Source: Zygnema cylindricum (taxonomy: Eukaryota > Streptophyta > Zygnematophyceae > Zygnematales > Zygnemataceae). From it: a stretch of DNA of 54,056 bases. The position numbers and the translations under genes were made by a program. Shown one piece after another: positions 10,320-20,497 of this stretch (the first letter of the stretch is position 1; every line of letters begins with the position of its first letter). The stretch is taken from positions 1-54,056 of the forward strand of contig JBBHKE010001771.1 in assembly GCA_037447655.1 (NCBI GenBank), given 5' to 3'. The notes beneath the pieces were generated by a model. The model had not been told where the DNA came from, made no database searches, and saw nothing but the letters and a program-made list of their open reading frames with translations.

Positions 10320-11963
10320 AAGAACCTCGTTGTCGTCGAAATCTTGTCGAACTCCGTTATCCGTCGTTGGGGCAAAGGATTTCGAGAAATTATGTCCGCG
10401 TTTAGACATAGTAGACCAGGTCGGTGAAATATTTCAATATCATATTCTTGCAAAATTAAAGCCCATCGGGCTAGCTTCTCGGAAAGCTTATCATTAGTCA
10501 TCAGCCAACGTAAGGGTTGATGGTCAGTTAGAAGTGTGAAAGGCTTTCCGTACAAATAATAACGGAAGTGAACAACTCCCCAAACCGCGGCTAGACATTC
10601 CCCTTCGTAACTACTATAATTCGATTCAACACGATTATTGCTTCTACTCGCGTAAGCAACTACATATTCCTCTCCGCTCTACTCTCTTAGTGTCAAAATG
10701 GCAGAGATTCCAGGTTTTCCAAAATCTGTTTGGAGACAAAATGGGAGTTTGTGATTCGGGGACGGAGAATCAGAGCACTCGATAAGGCGGTTTTAAATTT
10801 TTGAAATGCGGAAATCTGATCGGGACCCCATATCAAGTTCACTCTCTTCTTGAAAATATCGTTTAAAGGAGATGGGATTGTACTAAAAGTATGTGCGAAC
10901 CTGCGATAATAATTAGCAAGCCCGAGAAACGCTCGCAAACTTGTGAGGTCCGTGGGAGCCGGCAATTCACTGATTGCCTCTACCTTTGCTTCGAGAGGAG
11001 TGATCCCCTCAGCCGAGATAAAATGGCAAAAATAAGGCACTCCCTCGAAACCAAAGGTGCATTTTGTGGGATGACACTTTAATCCAACCTTTTTTAATTC
11101 AGTCAATACCCATTCGATGTGAGCGTGTGCTCTCGATAGTAGCGGAGGCAATGATGAGGTCATCGATGTTACACCCTAGCAAACTTACAACCTCCGAGAA
11201 CTAAGTCCATGACTTTTTGAAATACCGCGGGGGCATTTTTCAGTCCGAACGGCATTACGACCCATTCCCATCAGCCGTTACTACCCCAAAAGGCAGTTTT
11301 ATGCCGGTCTTTTTCCTCTATCTCAATTTGATTGAATCCTTGACGGAGGTGAAGGATACTAAAATACTTCGCCCCGCCTACCTGATCAAATATTTCTTCG
11401 GCAAGAGGCATGGGATGACGATCTTGAACCGTTCTAGCATTTAGTTCACGATAATCACCACACATTCGAGGTTCAATAAAATTACCCTCAAAATCCTTTT
11501 TCCGAGGCATAACTGAGGGAGCTGCAAATGTGGAGTCTGACCGATAGATTAGGCCAGCTTCCTCTAGTTCAGCACATCGCTTGTCTACCATTTTCCATTC
11601 AGTTTCTGACAAATGATGTTTCGGTTTAAATATCGGGCGATCATCTTCGAGATCTATCGACATCTTATAAGCCGTGTGATGACCCAAATCGTTCATAGAA
11701 AAGGCAAAGGTGTCGACATTTTGTAAAACTACGTCATTCACTAACTCTTGTTCGACTTTGGTTAGATTGGTGCCGAATTTCCATTTAAGAGCATCGGGAT
11801 TTTCGGTTGTCATAGCTTCCATGGCTTGTGCAAAGGCCAACTGCTCATCTGCGATAAGCGTTTGACCTAACTCGTAAGCTACCGGTGTCTGTTTAAGGCA
11901 ATTAACTGAATGATTCCAGCTGTGTGTCGTACGGTACACGTCGTACGGTCCTGCGAAACCCAA
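10320..11963 (-). pseudogene. gypsy-2 reverse transcriptase and RNase H remnant
   Basis: Minus strand. 11963-11271 encodes the pre-RT linker and RT fingers/palm: ETEWKMVDKRCAELEEAGLI, then MCGDYRELNARTVQDRHPMP and LRQGFNQIEI. After a frameshift comes PFGLKNAPAVFQKVMD. The catalytic YIDD is encoded at 11159-11170, but a one-base insertion just before it breaks the frame. 11163-10693 gives the RT thumb and connection (TKCTFGFEGVPYF, LRAFLGLANYYRRF). RNase H continues to 10320 with LLTDHQPLRWLM and EIFHRPGLLCLNADIISR, through several stops, and is cut by the gypsy-1 LTR. This is standard Ty3/gypsy pol. Confidence 0.87.
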
Positions 11964-12060
11964 ATAATACCCAAATACAAATTAGTGTAGCGGCTGCCCT
12001 TCCTAACACCTAAATATAAACAACTAAATGGCCGACGAGATGCGGCATGACAGCCGGTCA

Positions 12061-13324
12061 TATTCCTCTATCTCAATTTGATTGAATCCTTGACATAGGT
12101 CAAGGATACTAAAATTATTCGCCCCGCCTACGTGGTCAAATATTTCCTCGGGGAGGGGCATAGGATGAAGATCTTGTTGTAGGTCATGGGCATTAAGACT
12201 TGGTTGTGATCCACTCCCACTAGGAGTCACACTTGCAGCAGAAGGAGCAGGTGGAGCACTAAGGCTAATAAGAGCACTTGCAATAGGAGCTGAGCCATTA
12301 TCAAACATGTTAGCGGAAGCAAACCCAAAGAGAAATGCCTAAAAGACTAGATCTATAGTATAAGATATGTAACTCCAAACGAAAGAGGTTTTTGAACCAA
12401 ACAAACATGCACTACAAGCAAATTAGAGACAATAGAGCATAAAACACCTTAAACTGCACTTAGTGCTCTCATTTCCTTAACTCTTGTGTAGAATGTACAT
12501 TCTGTATCAAACTGATCACTCCAAATTGAATTAAATACTCTAAAGATCCTCAAAATATCTAAAACGTATGTACAAGGTTCACTAGAGAGCCTACTGACAA
12601 AAATCTAAGTGTTTGGACCAGAATTGTCCACTAACAATATCTATACCCTAAAAATCCGGGTGATTTTTATCACGTCTACATTCATTGGCGACCCTACACA
12701 CTAATTTACTTAAAGATAACTATTCGTGTAGATACTACAAAAAATCCACTCTAAAATTGGTCAATATTGAACAGTTGGTATTCCAAAAATATTCTAAGTC
12801 TTATACTCAAATTTCTAAGGCTTACTAAAGCTTACTTTTCAATAGATCTTGAATGGTCCTAGTATTTAGTTCAAGATAATCACCACACATTTGAAGTTCA
12901 GTAAAATTACCATCGGAATCCTTTTAAATCCTTTTTTTGAGGCATGACAGTGGGAGTTGTAAATGTGGAGTCTGGCCGATAGATTAGGCCAGCTTCCTAT
13001 AGCTCAGCACATCGCTTGTCTACCATTTCCCATTCAGTTTCAGACAGACGATGTTTCGGTTTAAATATCGGGCAGTCATCTTCGAGATCTATGGACATCT
13101 TATAAGCGGTGTGACGACCCAAATCGTTCATTGGAAAATCAAAGGCATCCACATTCCGTAAAACTACATTATTCATTAATTCTTGTTCGGCCTTTGTTAG
13201 ATTGGTGTCGAATTTCCATTTAGGAGCCTCGGGATTCTCAATTGTCATGGCCTCGATCGCTTGTGCAAATGGCAACTGCTCATTTGTGATAATTGTTTTT
13301 CCTAACACGTAAGCCACAGTTGTC
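12061..13324 (-). pseudogene. Second partial copy of gypsy-2 RT, split by a 667-bp insertion
   Basis: 12061-12176 and 12844-13324 together duplicate the first part of the RT at 11310-11890, with the same peptide blocks (AFAQAIEAMT, YKMSIDLEDDCPIF, SETEWEMVDKRCAEL, then HPMPLPEEIFDHVGGANNF). This copy is continuous with the linker and methyltransferase to its right. The copy at 11963-11271 is the one that continues into RNase H. A partial tandem duplication of the linker-RT segment, or recombination between two elements, explains the arrangement. The two copies differ by scattered substitutions and indels. Confidence 0.75.
12177..12843. mobile_element. Unclassified 667-bp insertion in the duplicated RT
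   Basis: The segment interrupts RT homology precisely. An 8-bp direct repeat AGATCTTG flanks it (12169-12176 and 12844-12851), and the uninterrupted copy at 11410-11425 has ATCTTG only once. No inverted termini are visible. On the minus strand, 12308-12173 could encode a Ser/Ala/Pro-rich N-terminus resembling the start of some retroelement gag proteins, but the family is not recognised. It could be a truncated retroelement leader. Confidence 0.5.
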
Positions 13325-13496
13325 TGTTTAAGGCAATTAACTGAATGATTCCAGCTGCGTGTTGAAAAAAGAGCAATCCAATGAGGAGTGGGTGGATTAT
13401 TTATGGAACTTGTTTAAAGCAATTAACCGAATGATTCCAGTTGTGTGTTAAAAAAAGAGCAATCCAAGGAGGAGTGGGTGGATTATGCATGGAACT
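13325..13496 (-). repeat. 86-bp tandem duplication in the gypsy-2 linker
   Basis: 13325-13410 and 13411-13496 are two adjacent, slightly diverged copies of the same 86 bp, both containing TGATTCCAG and AAAGAGCAATCCAA. They lie in the linker between methyltransferase and RT. The linker end before the other RT copy (near 11880-11925) matches the beginning of the unit. Confidence 0.8.
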
Positions 13497-13734
13497 TGCA
13501 GACTGGACAACCGTGTATGTAGGGATGGACCAGAACATATGGGTAGGATGGAGGAAATCGTAGATAGAGATTTCCGGAACTGGTGGAATTGGAGAATGAA
13601 AGAGGAAAAATTGAAATGTGGTCCCTTTGAGAGTGGTACAGAACGATTTACTTAGTGATTCATTCCCTCCCCCCAGCGGGTTGAGACGGATGTGACTGAG
13701 AGTGGCGACCACCTACAAACCCAAAACTTAAAAC

Positions 13735-15077
13735 AAAAGACAAAGACTGCAAGTCCATGACACGACCTAATAAAGTGCATCTTTGACGTTCAGTAAGACC
13801 AGGAGCTATTATAATGCCAAAGATGAAATGCAAAGGTGTTCTCGCTCTGTAGAGTTAGGCTCTTTAAGCTCACATGTATGAATGTTTCGGAGCATGCAAG
13901 AACCATCATTAGATAATGCATGCGAATGTCGGTAAGAAACTAATGTAGGAAGAACTTAAAGAGGTTGACCCGTGACATTGATATTGAAATTAGGGGGACA
14001 GTCCTTTTGAATGCAAGGCTGGACCTTATGGAAAGGAAGAGGGGCAACCTGAATGTCTGTAGGGGGAGGACGAACTGACAGGTTTGCCTCACGGAGTCGA
14101 CCAATATCAATCAGGTTCGTCCATTTGGAGCGAACCCGGTGTGCTAGTGAACCATGGTCAGCGCCGTCAATAATAATTGGCGGGCAAATTAATTGTTTTA
14201 TCCGTTTATAATCAGCCAAGACTGTAGGTCTTGGGTCATTATAGGCTGCGGCATTTTCCAAGATATATCCCATAGTATGCTCTAAAGTTTGCAAAAAATG
14301 AAGGATGCGAACCAATTCAAAAAATAGTTTGGTAAGAGGATCCGCCAATCCGAGGCCTTTCTTGGCTCGAGGCATTCCTTAACACTCCCATCCGTTGAAA
14401 ACTATATCAATCGGCTCGAACTCTAGTAAGTGGTGGTTTCCCACAATCCGAATGTCTTTTGGGAGGGTAGTATGCATATGCTCGTGTGCCGATTTTGGTA
14501 ACAAATGCGGGTAATGGGAATGCAACAGATTGCAATGATGTAGTTGTGCTTTCCGTGCTAAAGGATCAACTTCGACAGAATAATAACGTCGGATTAATAA
14601 CCCATTTCGCAGACAAGAAAGAATGGAAGTGCCAATTCCAGCGACGAGGTCCAAAACCACCAATCCATTTGGATGAGGTCGTAATTGGACCAGATTCCAA
14701 TTAATGTGAAAAAACCTAGATGAATCTAGACGAGTCTGTAGGGATTGGGATTTGAGAAGTGTAGGGATTGGGATTGGAGAAGAGACTGGAGAAAGTGGAA
14801 TTGACAAGGTTTGGTTATATATGCGATCAAATTCCCTTGTATCTATAAGAAATACTAGGTCACTGAAAAATTCTGGCAAGAAACAACTATCGTGCAGAAT
14901 TTCTTCTACTGACAATGAATGAAATATTTCTGCCCCTATAGAATTCCTAGAGAATGCAGGTATAATGGTGGCCGAATGCGCCATAATAGGCATAGGTTTT
15001 TTAGCGGAAATTAGCAGAATGGTGATTTTGCGTCCTGGGAAGTTAGTGGGCCTATAAGAAAATGACCGATCATGCAT
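13735..15077 (-). pseudogene. C5-cytosine DNA methyltransferase domain encoded within gypsy-2
   Basis: This domain would transfer methyl groups to cytosine C5. 15077-13956 is one frame interrupted by a TAA at 14379-14381. Motif I is LDLVAGIGTS (residues 142-151), followed by an acidic S-adenosylmethionine-binding strand YYSVEVDP (165-172). Motif IV is GWEC, with the catalytic Cys at residue 232. The TAA replaces the next residue, where Gln is usual. The frame continues with GLGLADP...LFFELVRIL, as in DNMT3-type enzymes. Motif VI contains the ENAA Glu (near 14258) and motif VIII is AHRVRSKWTN (near 14138). After frameshifts, a motif X-like LTERQRCTLLGRVMD lies at 13755-13817. The linear order I-IV-VI-VIII-X is DNMT3/DNMT1-like, not the rearranged plant DRM order. 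A protease precedes it and RT follows, so it is a retroelement cargo domain. This copy is inactive. Confidence 0.83.
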
Positions 15078-15079
15078 GG

Positions 15080-15667
15080 CAACTCCACCCCTTACACAAA
15101 ATATAACTTCCTATCCCACTAGGCATTCATAGTCACTACATTTAGTGACTAGTGCGTGAACCGGGATCTCTGCGAAATTTGTGTCCGTTCCATTCTGAAC
15201 TGGAAGACGAGCGGTTCCTTAGTGATTCCTAAGACTTGCTCGGTTGTAACTGCTGATGTTAACAAACGAGTCGCAGTGGGTTAAAACTTGTACGGAGTTA
15301 GACCAAGCTTGAGTGCAAAGCTAGAGCCCAATATCACCGGCTTTGCACCCATATCTATGAGGGGCAGGGAAGGGGCTATACCATTGATCGACAATGAACC
15401 CTTCCAATTATCCAAAAAACTGATGTGAGGATCGAGGGTATTTCGCTCTACGGAAATAGGTTGAATAGCAGCAAGATTTCTGTGCAACAGCAATGCTTGT
15501 AAAGCAGCAGCTACAGCTAAGCTATCGGAGGTAGAAGAGAGTTTTGGGGTGTCAACATGTCGGAGTCTGTATGATCTGATACTTTGCCAAATTTTGAGGC
15601 CTATAGGTGCAAGTTTGCATCTTGGTGGGTGTCGTATTTTTAGTGCGTGTCCATGGATACACAACAC
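15080..15667 (-). pseudogene. gypsy-2 retropepsin-type aspartic protease
   Basis: The minus-strand ORF 15667-15281 ends with SLPLIDMGAKPVILGSSFALKLGL, the retropepsin active-site region with D-M-G-A in place of D-S/T-G-A. Beyond its stop, the same type of sequence continues in another frame (ATRLLTSAV, KEPLVFQF), as in Ty3/gypsy proteases. Further stops run to the methyltransferase start at 15077. It would cleave the Gag-Pol polyprotein. The upstream boundary of the element, and gag itself, are not recognisable past about 15667. Confidence 0.75.
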
Positions 15668-17247
15668 CCAAGGTAATATTAAATACTTTTAAGACAAAGT
15701 TCATTTTCGGTTTTATTTTTGTGTTTTTGAATCTCGATGTACTTTTGAATACAAAGTTATCTTATTCGGACCAATATAACTTCAAATTCGGATATGCCAC
15801 AAAAAAGAGGTGAGATTTGTGGAGTGGTAATTTACAACAATGTTTCTTTTCACGAAAGTATAAAAAAATATTGGTGGTTAAATATATATTTATCATGGTC
15901 ATTAGTGAGCACTTATTGATACAGAACAGTTGTAGTACAACGGATATGTTTCTCAAACGCCACTTTTGCTAGAACCGATATTTTTTTGTCATTTGGACCA
16001 ATGATACTATATTGAGTTTAAATAAAATATAAATGAATGCATTAAAATTATAGTGTTTTGCAAAATTCATTATTAAATAAACTTTTATGTAGGTCCGTAT
16101 ATGTCCATACTTTCTAGGGTTATATAAATGATTTTTAGGATTTTAGAGTACATTTCCTTAAATTCCGTATATTCAGTATAACTGCCGCACACTTTTCATA
16201 CATGTACGTACAGTGGCCGTATTTTCCGTACTTGTTAGAGATATTAATTTTAGGGTTTGGAGGATACATTGCCATACATTTTCGTATATTTCAGTAAAGT
16301 TGCGCTACATTTTTCGTATATTTAGTTATTTACGTGCAGTGTTTGTACATATCCGTACTAATTAAGGTTATTATAAGGGGGGATTTTAGGGTTTATAGGG
16401 TACATTGCCGTACGTTCCTATATATTTCAGTACGGTTGACAAAAAATTGTCGTATTATTAGGTTTGTAGGGTAGACTTTCCGTATAATTTCATACATTTA
16501 TGTTAGTTGTTCGTAATTTTAAAGATTTTTTAAAGATTTTCTAGTATTTCGCTTTTCGTACATGTCCGTACAGAGAAATCTATACGAATTTTACAAAAAG
16601 TATGAAATCGACGAATATTACGTAATTTTCACAGTAAAGTCCAAATCCGTACGAATTGGACATCTATGGGCGTAACTAACAGTCAAAAGGACATTGACAA
16701 TAGGCAGGATAAATGAAAAAGCACGATGGTAACCCATCTGAGTCCAGGGTACAAAAGGGGTGGCATGGCCAAAACTGAAAAACTACAATATAAAACAAAT
16801 AGAGCGATGAGAACAAAAAGAAAAGAAAAGAAAAGAAACGATCAACAAGGAAAATAAAAGCACCCAAACTCAAAATGAAAAGCACGACAACTCAGAAAAC
16901 CAAAACCACAACCCCAACGTGGAACCCAAGTAAAACCCCCTTAACAAATAAATAATCAAGGAAAAATCGCGATTTTTTACCGAAATCGGGGGGAAGGGGG
17001 TTCGCGGCGCGTCCCGGGAATATGACATACAGTTGAGTGTACTGGCCGTACATTTATCTGTACTGTCCGTACATATATCGTCGATAGTTATCGATATCAG
17101 TGTTATCGCAGATAAATACCGATAAATATCGGTTACTTATCGGTGATAACACCGATAACGATATATCGTACTAATACATCGATTATCGGGTACCCGAAAA
17201 AAGGTCTATATCGGTTATCGGCAAATCCTTACCGATACACAACACTA
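15668..17247. other. Intergenic; degenerate family A (hAT-like) sequence with a right terminus at 17247
   Basis: No gene is supported. From about 16080 the sequence is rich in short CCGTAC/TTCGTA motifs. Near 16980-17247 it resembles the right part of the family A element at 35891-37130: a G-rich stretch followed by GGCGCGTCCC, then TATCG-rich sequence, ending CCGATACACAACACTA. A matching left terminus was not found, so the copy is truncated or diverged. Confidence 0.55.
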
Positions 17248-17324
17248 CCATTTGCACTCCCAATACATCCCTCTTAGTCATAATTTCACGTACCGACGTG
17301 TCATTCACATGCTTGTTAGTATTG

Positions 17325-18126
17325 TTGTGTTGTGTATCGGTGAGTGTCCCGTCGGTGATAAGTTCAATAGTTGATTTATTTAAGATTAAATCGGTAAGGG
17401 AACCGATAACTAATTTTTTTAATATGTCGTTATCAATACCAGCACCCGTAACTGATAACTACTGATAGTCGATATATCCAACGAGGCAGACGCTTAACGG
17501 GGGGCAGAGGTCGCAAAAGTCAAAATTTTAGATAATCGAAACCGACCGGTTTTTATTTTCAGAATCTGAGTACCCGACGCCCGACCGGGTTTTGTCACGC
17601 TCCAAAATTGTTAAACGTTACCCGATACGCGTTTACGAAAACCATTTTTTTTGCCAAAACTCGATTTCCCGCGACTACCCGTAACCGCCCATACCCGAAT
17701 AAGTACAAAATTAATGGTACATTTCCCTTATACCTTCCAGGATACGAAGAGTACAAAGTACAATAATGTCGGATAGTATGGACAGTACAAACTTCCATTT
17801 TTTTTGTTTTTTGCTTACCCGACCGTAACCGATTTTTTTTTTCATGTGAATCAACCGCCCGAATCCGCCCGGCCCCCCAAATTTGGCATCCGAATCCGTT
17901 CCAGATCCGACGCGGGCGGTCGGTTAACGGTCGGTTACGGTTTCGGTTAACTGTTTGCGATCTCTGACCGGGGGAGGAGGGGTGGATTTTTAAAAAATTG
18001 TACGGTAATTTCAGTACGAAATACGAAACCGTACTTACTAAGTACGGACCAATAATATTGATCATCGATAGGTCACAAAAAGGTATATATCGGTTATTGG
18101 TAAAAGGCTACCGATACACAACACTA
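17325..18126. mobile_element. Family A hAT-like element
   Basis: The inverted termini are TTGTGTTGTGTATCGG (from 17325) and CCGATACACAACACTA (to 18126), one mismatch in 16 bases. The interior has TATCG/CGATA-rich subterminal sequence and no transposase. The flanking 8-mers do not match convincingly, so assignment rests on the termini and on sister copies at 35891 and 33110 that do have 8-bp duplications. Confidence 0.65.
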
Positions 18127-19518
18127 TTTATTAGCATTTGGACGGTCGTTAACACGTGGGAAGCTCACAGTTCAGAATTATCGGACGTCACCTCTCTCAT
18201 ATGATGTCGTCGTACCTTTCGTACATTTCGAGCTTCCGTACAATTCATTATTTATTAGGGTGCGTCTCTATGTACTTCAAACTTAGAAAATTTTCTTTGT
18301 TTTTTACAGCAGATCCGGCGGACCCGGATTTCGGGTGTCCCTATGTGTACCAAACGAAGTTGTCACTTAAGGGCGTGACGATTGTATACGTCGACAATGC
18401 CCGTGACGGCTGTCGACAGTGTACAATCTGTGATGACGCACCAAATTTTTAAAAATTGCCCTTAGAACGTCGCGAGAATGCGAGGCTGCATGAGAGAGGC
18501 GCCGTGTGCGACTTGTTGGGGCGCCCTCAGAGATTTCTCACGATTTTGTCAAATGGCATCGGAATTTTGAAACCCCTGGAATGGAAAAGTCCGTACCAAA
18601 CGAAACGCGACAAAACACAACAAATTGTGTACTTTGATGGACGCAAACGGACAAAATATAACGAATAGTGTACCCTTCGCCGTCGCTTGAATTCGTTTGA
18701 AATTTTTGTAAAAAAATTTCCACGTGCGAATGCGTGTTCTTTTTTGTTCCTGAAAAATACATTGTTTTAAAACACATCGGCCCTGTATTTTAAAGAAAAG
18801 TTTGAACATGATGTTTTTTGGCGTGGTCGTGGGTCGAAGAACACAAAACGACAACATGTAGTACATATTAAATTCGATTATGACGCAAAATGTACTTCTC
18901 TTTTTTTCTATTTTTTTGTATGGTTGAAACTTACGCGGTACGACTCTAAGTTTTACAAGAAAACGACAGAAAAAAACCCTTACTTTGGCACACAGAGACG
19001 CACCCTTATGCTAACACTACAAACTGTACAATACTTTTAAGTTTGTTCATTTCGATCTTTGACGTGATGTGACGTGACTTGGCGTGATTTGACGTGACGT
19101 GACGTGTATATGAAGTTTATGTTAGAGAGAGTGTGGTCGAAAAAAATTCAAATGCTTCAACTTCCCAAAAAAACTGGGGAAACTAATAGTTGTTATGAAG
19201 CTTCGGTTTGAGGAATCGGAACTCTTGTGACATGTGTCGCTATATTTGATACTCCATTCTTACATTTGTTTATTAGTTATGTTAAAATTTCCATAGAATG
19301 TACTTTTCGTAATCATCTGCAAAAATTTCAATTGCTCTTTGAAATACGACAAAATAGCAACTGGTTTTAAACACATTCCACGTCACGTCGTGTTCCTCGA
19401 AACGGAAATAAATAAAAAATAAAAACGAATTTCAATTTTCATCAACACTTATTTTCTTCTATGTCAAGTAACTCCACTGAAATGCCAATTATCTCCAATT
19501 ATTACCAAATAACTACAG
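18127..19518. other. Intergenic, no feature recognised
   Basis: About 1.4 kb with only short, unconvincing ORFs. A short run of GACGTGA/GACGTGATGT repeats lies near 19062-19105. Nothing else can be supported. Confidence 0.5.
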
Positions 19519-20204
19519 TACACCGTTAATCGCTATTAGCGTTCATAACGCTATTTCGACGCCCCCAAATTTTGACCAGAATTCTCAAATAGAATTGTTA
19601 ATTCAATTTTGGAAAACCCCAAATTCCCAATTAGCGTTAATAATGCTACACCGCGAATTGTAATTAGATTAATATACGCAAATTCCGTCACCCCAAATTT
19701 TGACTCTATCACCATAAATAGAGTACATTATTCGAAATTATTCTTTACGTTATTTAAGGTACTTTTTGAATGAGCGTTAATAACTGTAATACAGTGCCGT
19801 TTTAAATAGTGTGGCGTACGGTCGATGTCTGACCGTGCAAAATTGTACTTTATTAAGTAAAAAAGTGCAAATAATGATTTAATACAGGCCGTTATCATGT
19901 AACTGCGTTTTAACAATCCGCGTAGTGCAAACGTCATAGTGACGATAAACTGTACGTTTTGTCAGATTCTGTACGAATACCTAATTTACAATAGAGATAT
20001 TCAGCGCGTCAAATTATAATACTTAAATAAATTAAGAGTAAATTCCTTTTTGAAAAAGTTATATCACACAAATTAGAGTTCATAACTCTAATTATTTTTT
20101 TCTCTTTTTTTACTCTAATTTTTTCTTTACTCTAATTACGATTCGCGGTGTAATTTTTTTTTAACCCTAATTATTTCATAACGCTAATAACGATTCACGG
20201 TGTA
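19519..20204. mobile_element. Family B MITE, outer copy (TA target)
   Basis: Inverted termini TACACCGTTAATCGCTATTAG (first 20 bases from 19519) and CTAATAACGATTCACGGTGTA (to 20204) bound 686 bp. The TA at each end is the probable duplication, as in Tc1/mariner or Stowaway-type elements. It contains a second nested copy (19647-20152) and has no coding capacity. A family A element begins at its right edge. Confidence 0.7.
19647..20152. mobile_element. Family B MITE, inner nested copy
   Basis: The termini TACACCGCGAATTGTAATTAG and CTAATTACGATTCGCGGTGTA form a strong inverted pair of their own, with a core sequence (CCGCGAATTG) different from the outer copy's. One family member has therefore inserted into another. 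The 506-bp interior is AT-rich and noncoding. Confidence 0.65.
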
Positions 20205-20497
20205 GTGTTGTGTATCGGCAATAAATTTATCGCGGTTATCATTTATCGAACGGTGAGGGGTCCCGATATATCGCTCCGAGACCACCAAATTCATTATCGG
20301 CGATAAGTGGAAAAATTATAGTACGCTATATAATAGTACTTTATAATATACTGTATTATCGATAAAAAACCGATAATATCGACTTTTTATCGGCAATGAC
20401 ACCGATGTCGATATATCGTTTCATTATATCAACTATCGGCAAGCCAAAAAAAGGTACATATCGATTATCGGCAAAATCCTGCCGATACACAACACTA
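20203..20497. mobile_element. Family A hAT-like MITE, 295 bp
   Basis: TAGTGTTGTGTATCGGCA at the left and TGCCGATACACAACACTA at the right are perfect 18-base inverted repeats. The interior has ATATATCG and TATCGGC blocks shared with the copies at 17325 and 35891. It is too short for a transposase, hence non-autonomous. It abuts the right end of the family B element, and no 8-bp duplication is evident. Confidence 0.75.

Larger units (their letters stand above)
10320..15667 (-). mobile_element. gypsy-2: Ty3/gypsy element carrying a DNA cytosine methyltransferase
   Basis: A minus-strand retroelement remnant with the order protease (15667-15080), C5 methyltransferase (15077-13735), linker, reverse transcriptase (two partial copies) and RNase H, truncated at 10320 by the gypsy-1 insertion. 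No LTR is recognised at its right end. Protease and RT flank the methyltransferase on the same strand. The linker after the methyltransferase (NHSVNCFKQ, 13401-13712) recurs directly before the RT (NHSVNCLKQ, 11963 downward), so the methyltransferase is part of the element and not a neighbouring gene. All parts carry stops or frameshifts. Confidence 0.82.

Noticed and set aside
15655-15672. GGATACACAACACCC near the gypsy-2 protease start, similar to a family A right terminus
   Set aside because: No left partner and no TATCG-rich interior; similarity is too short.
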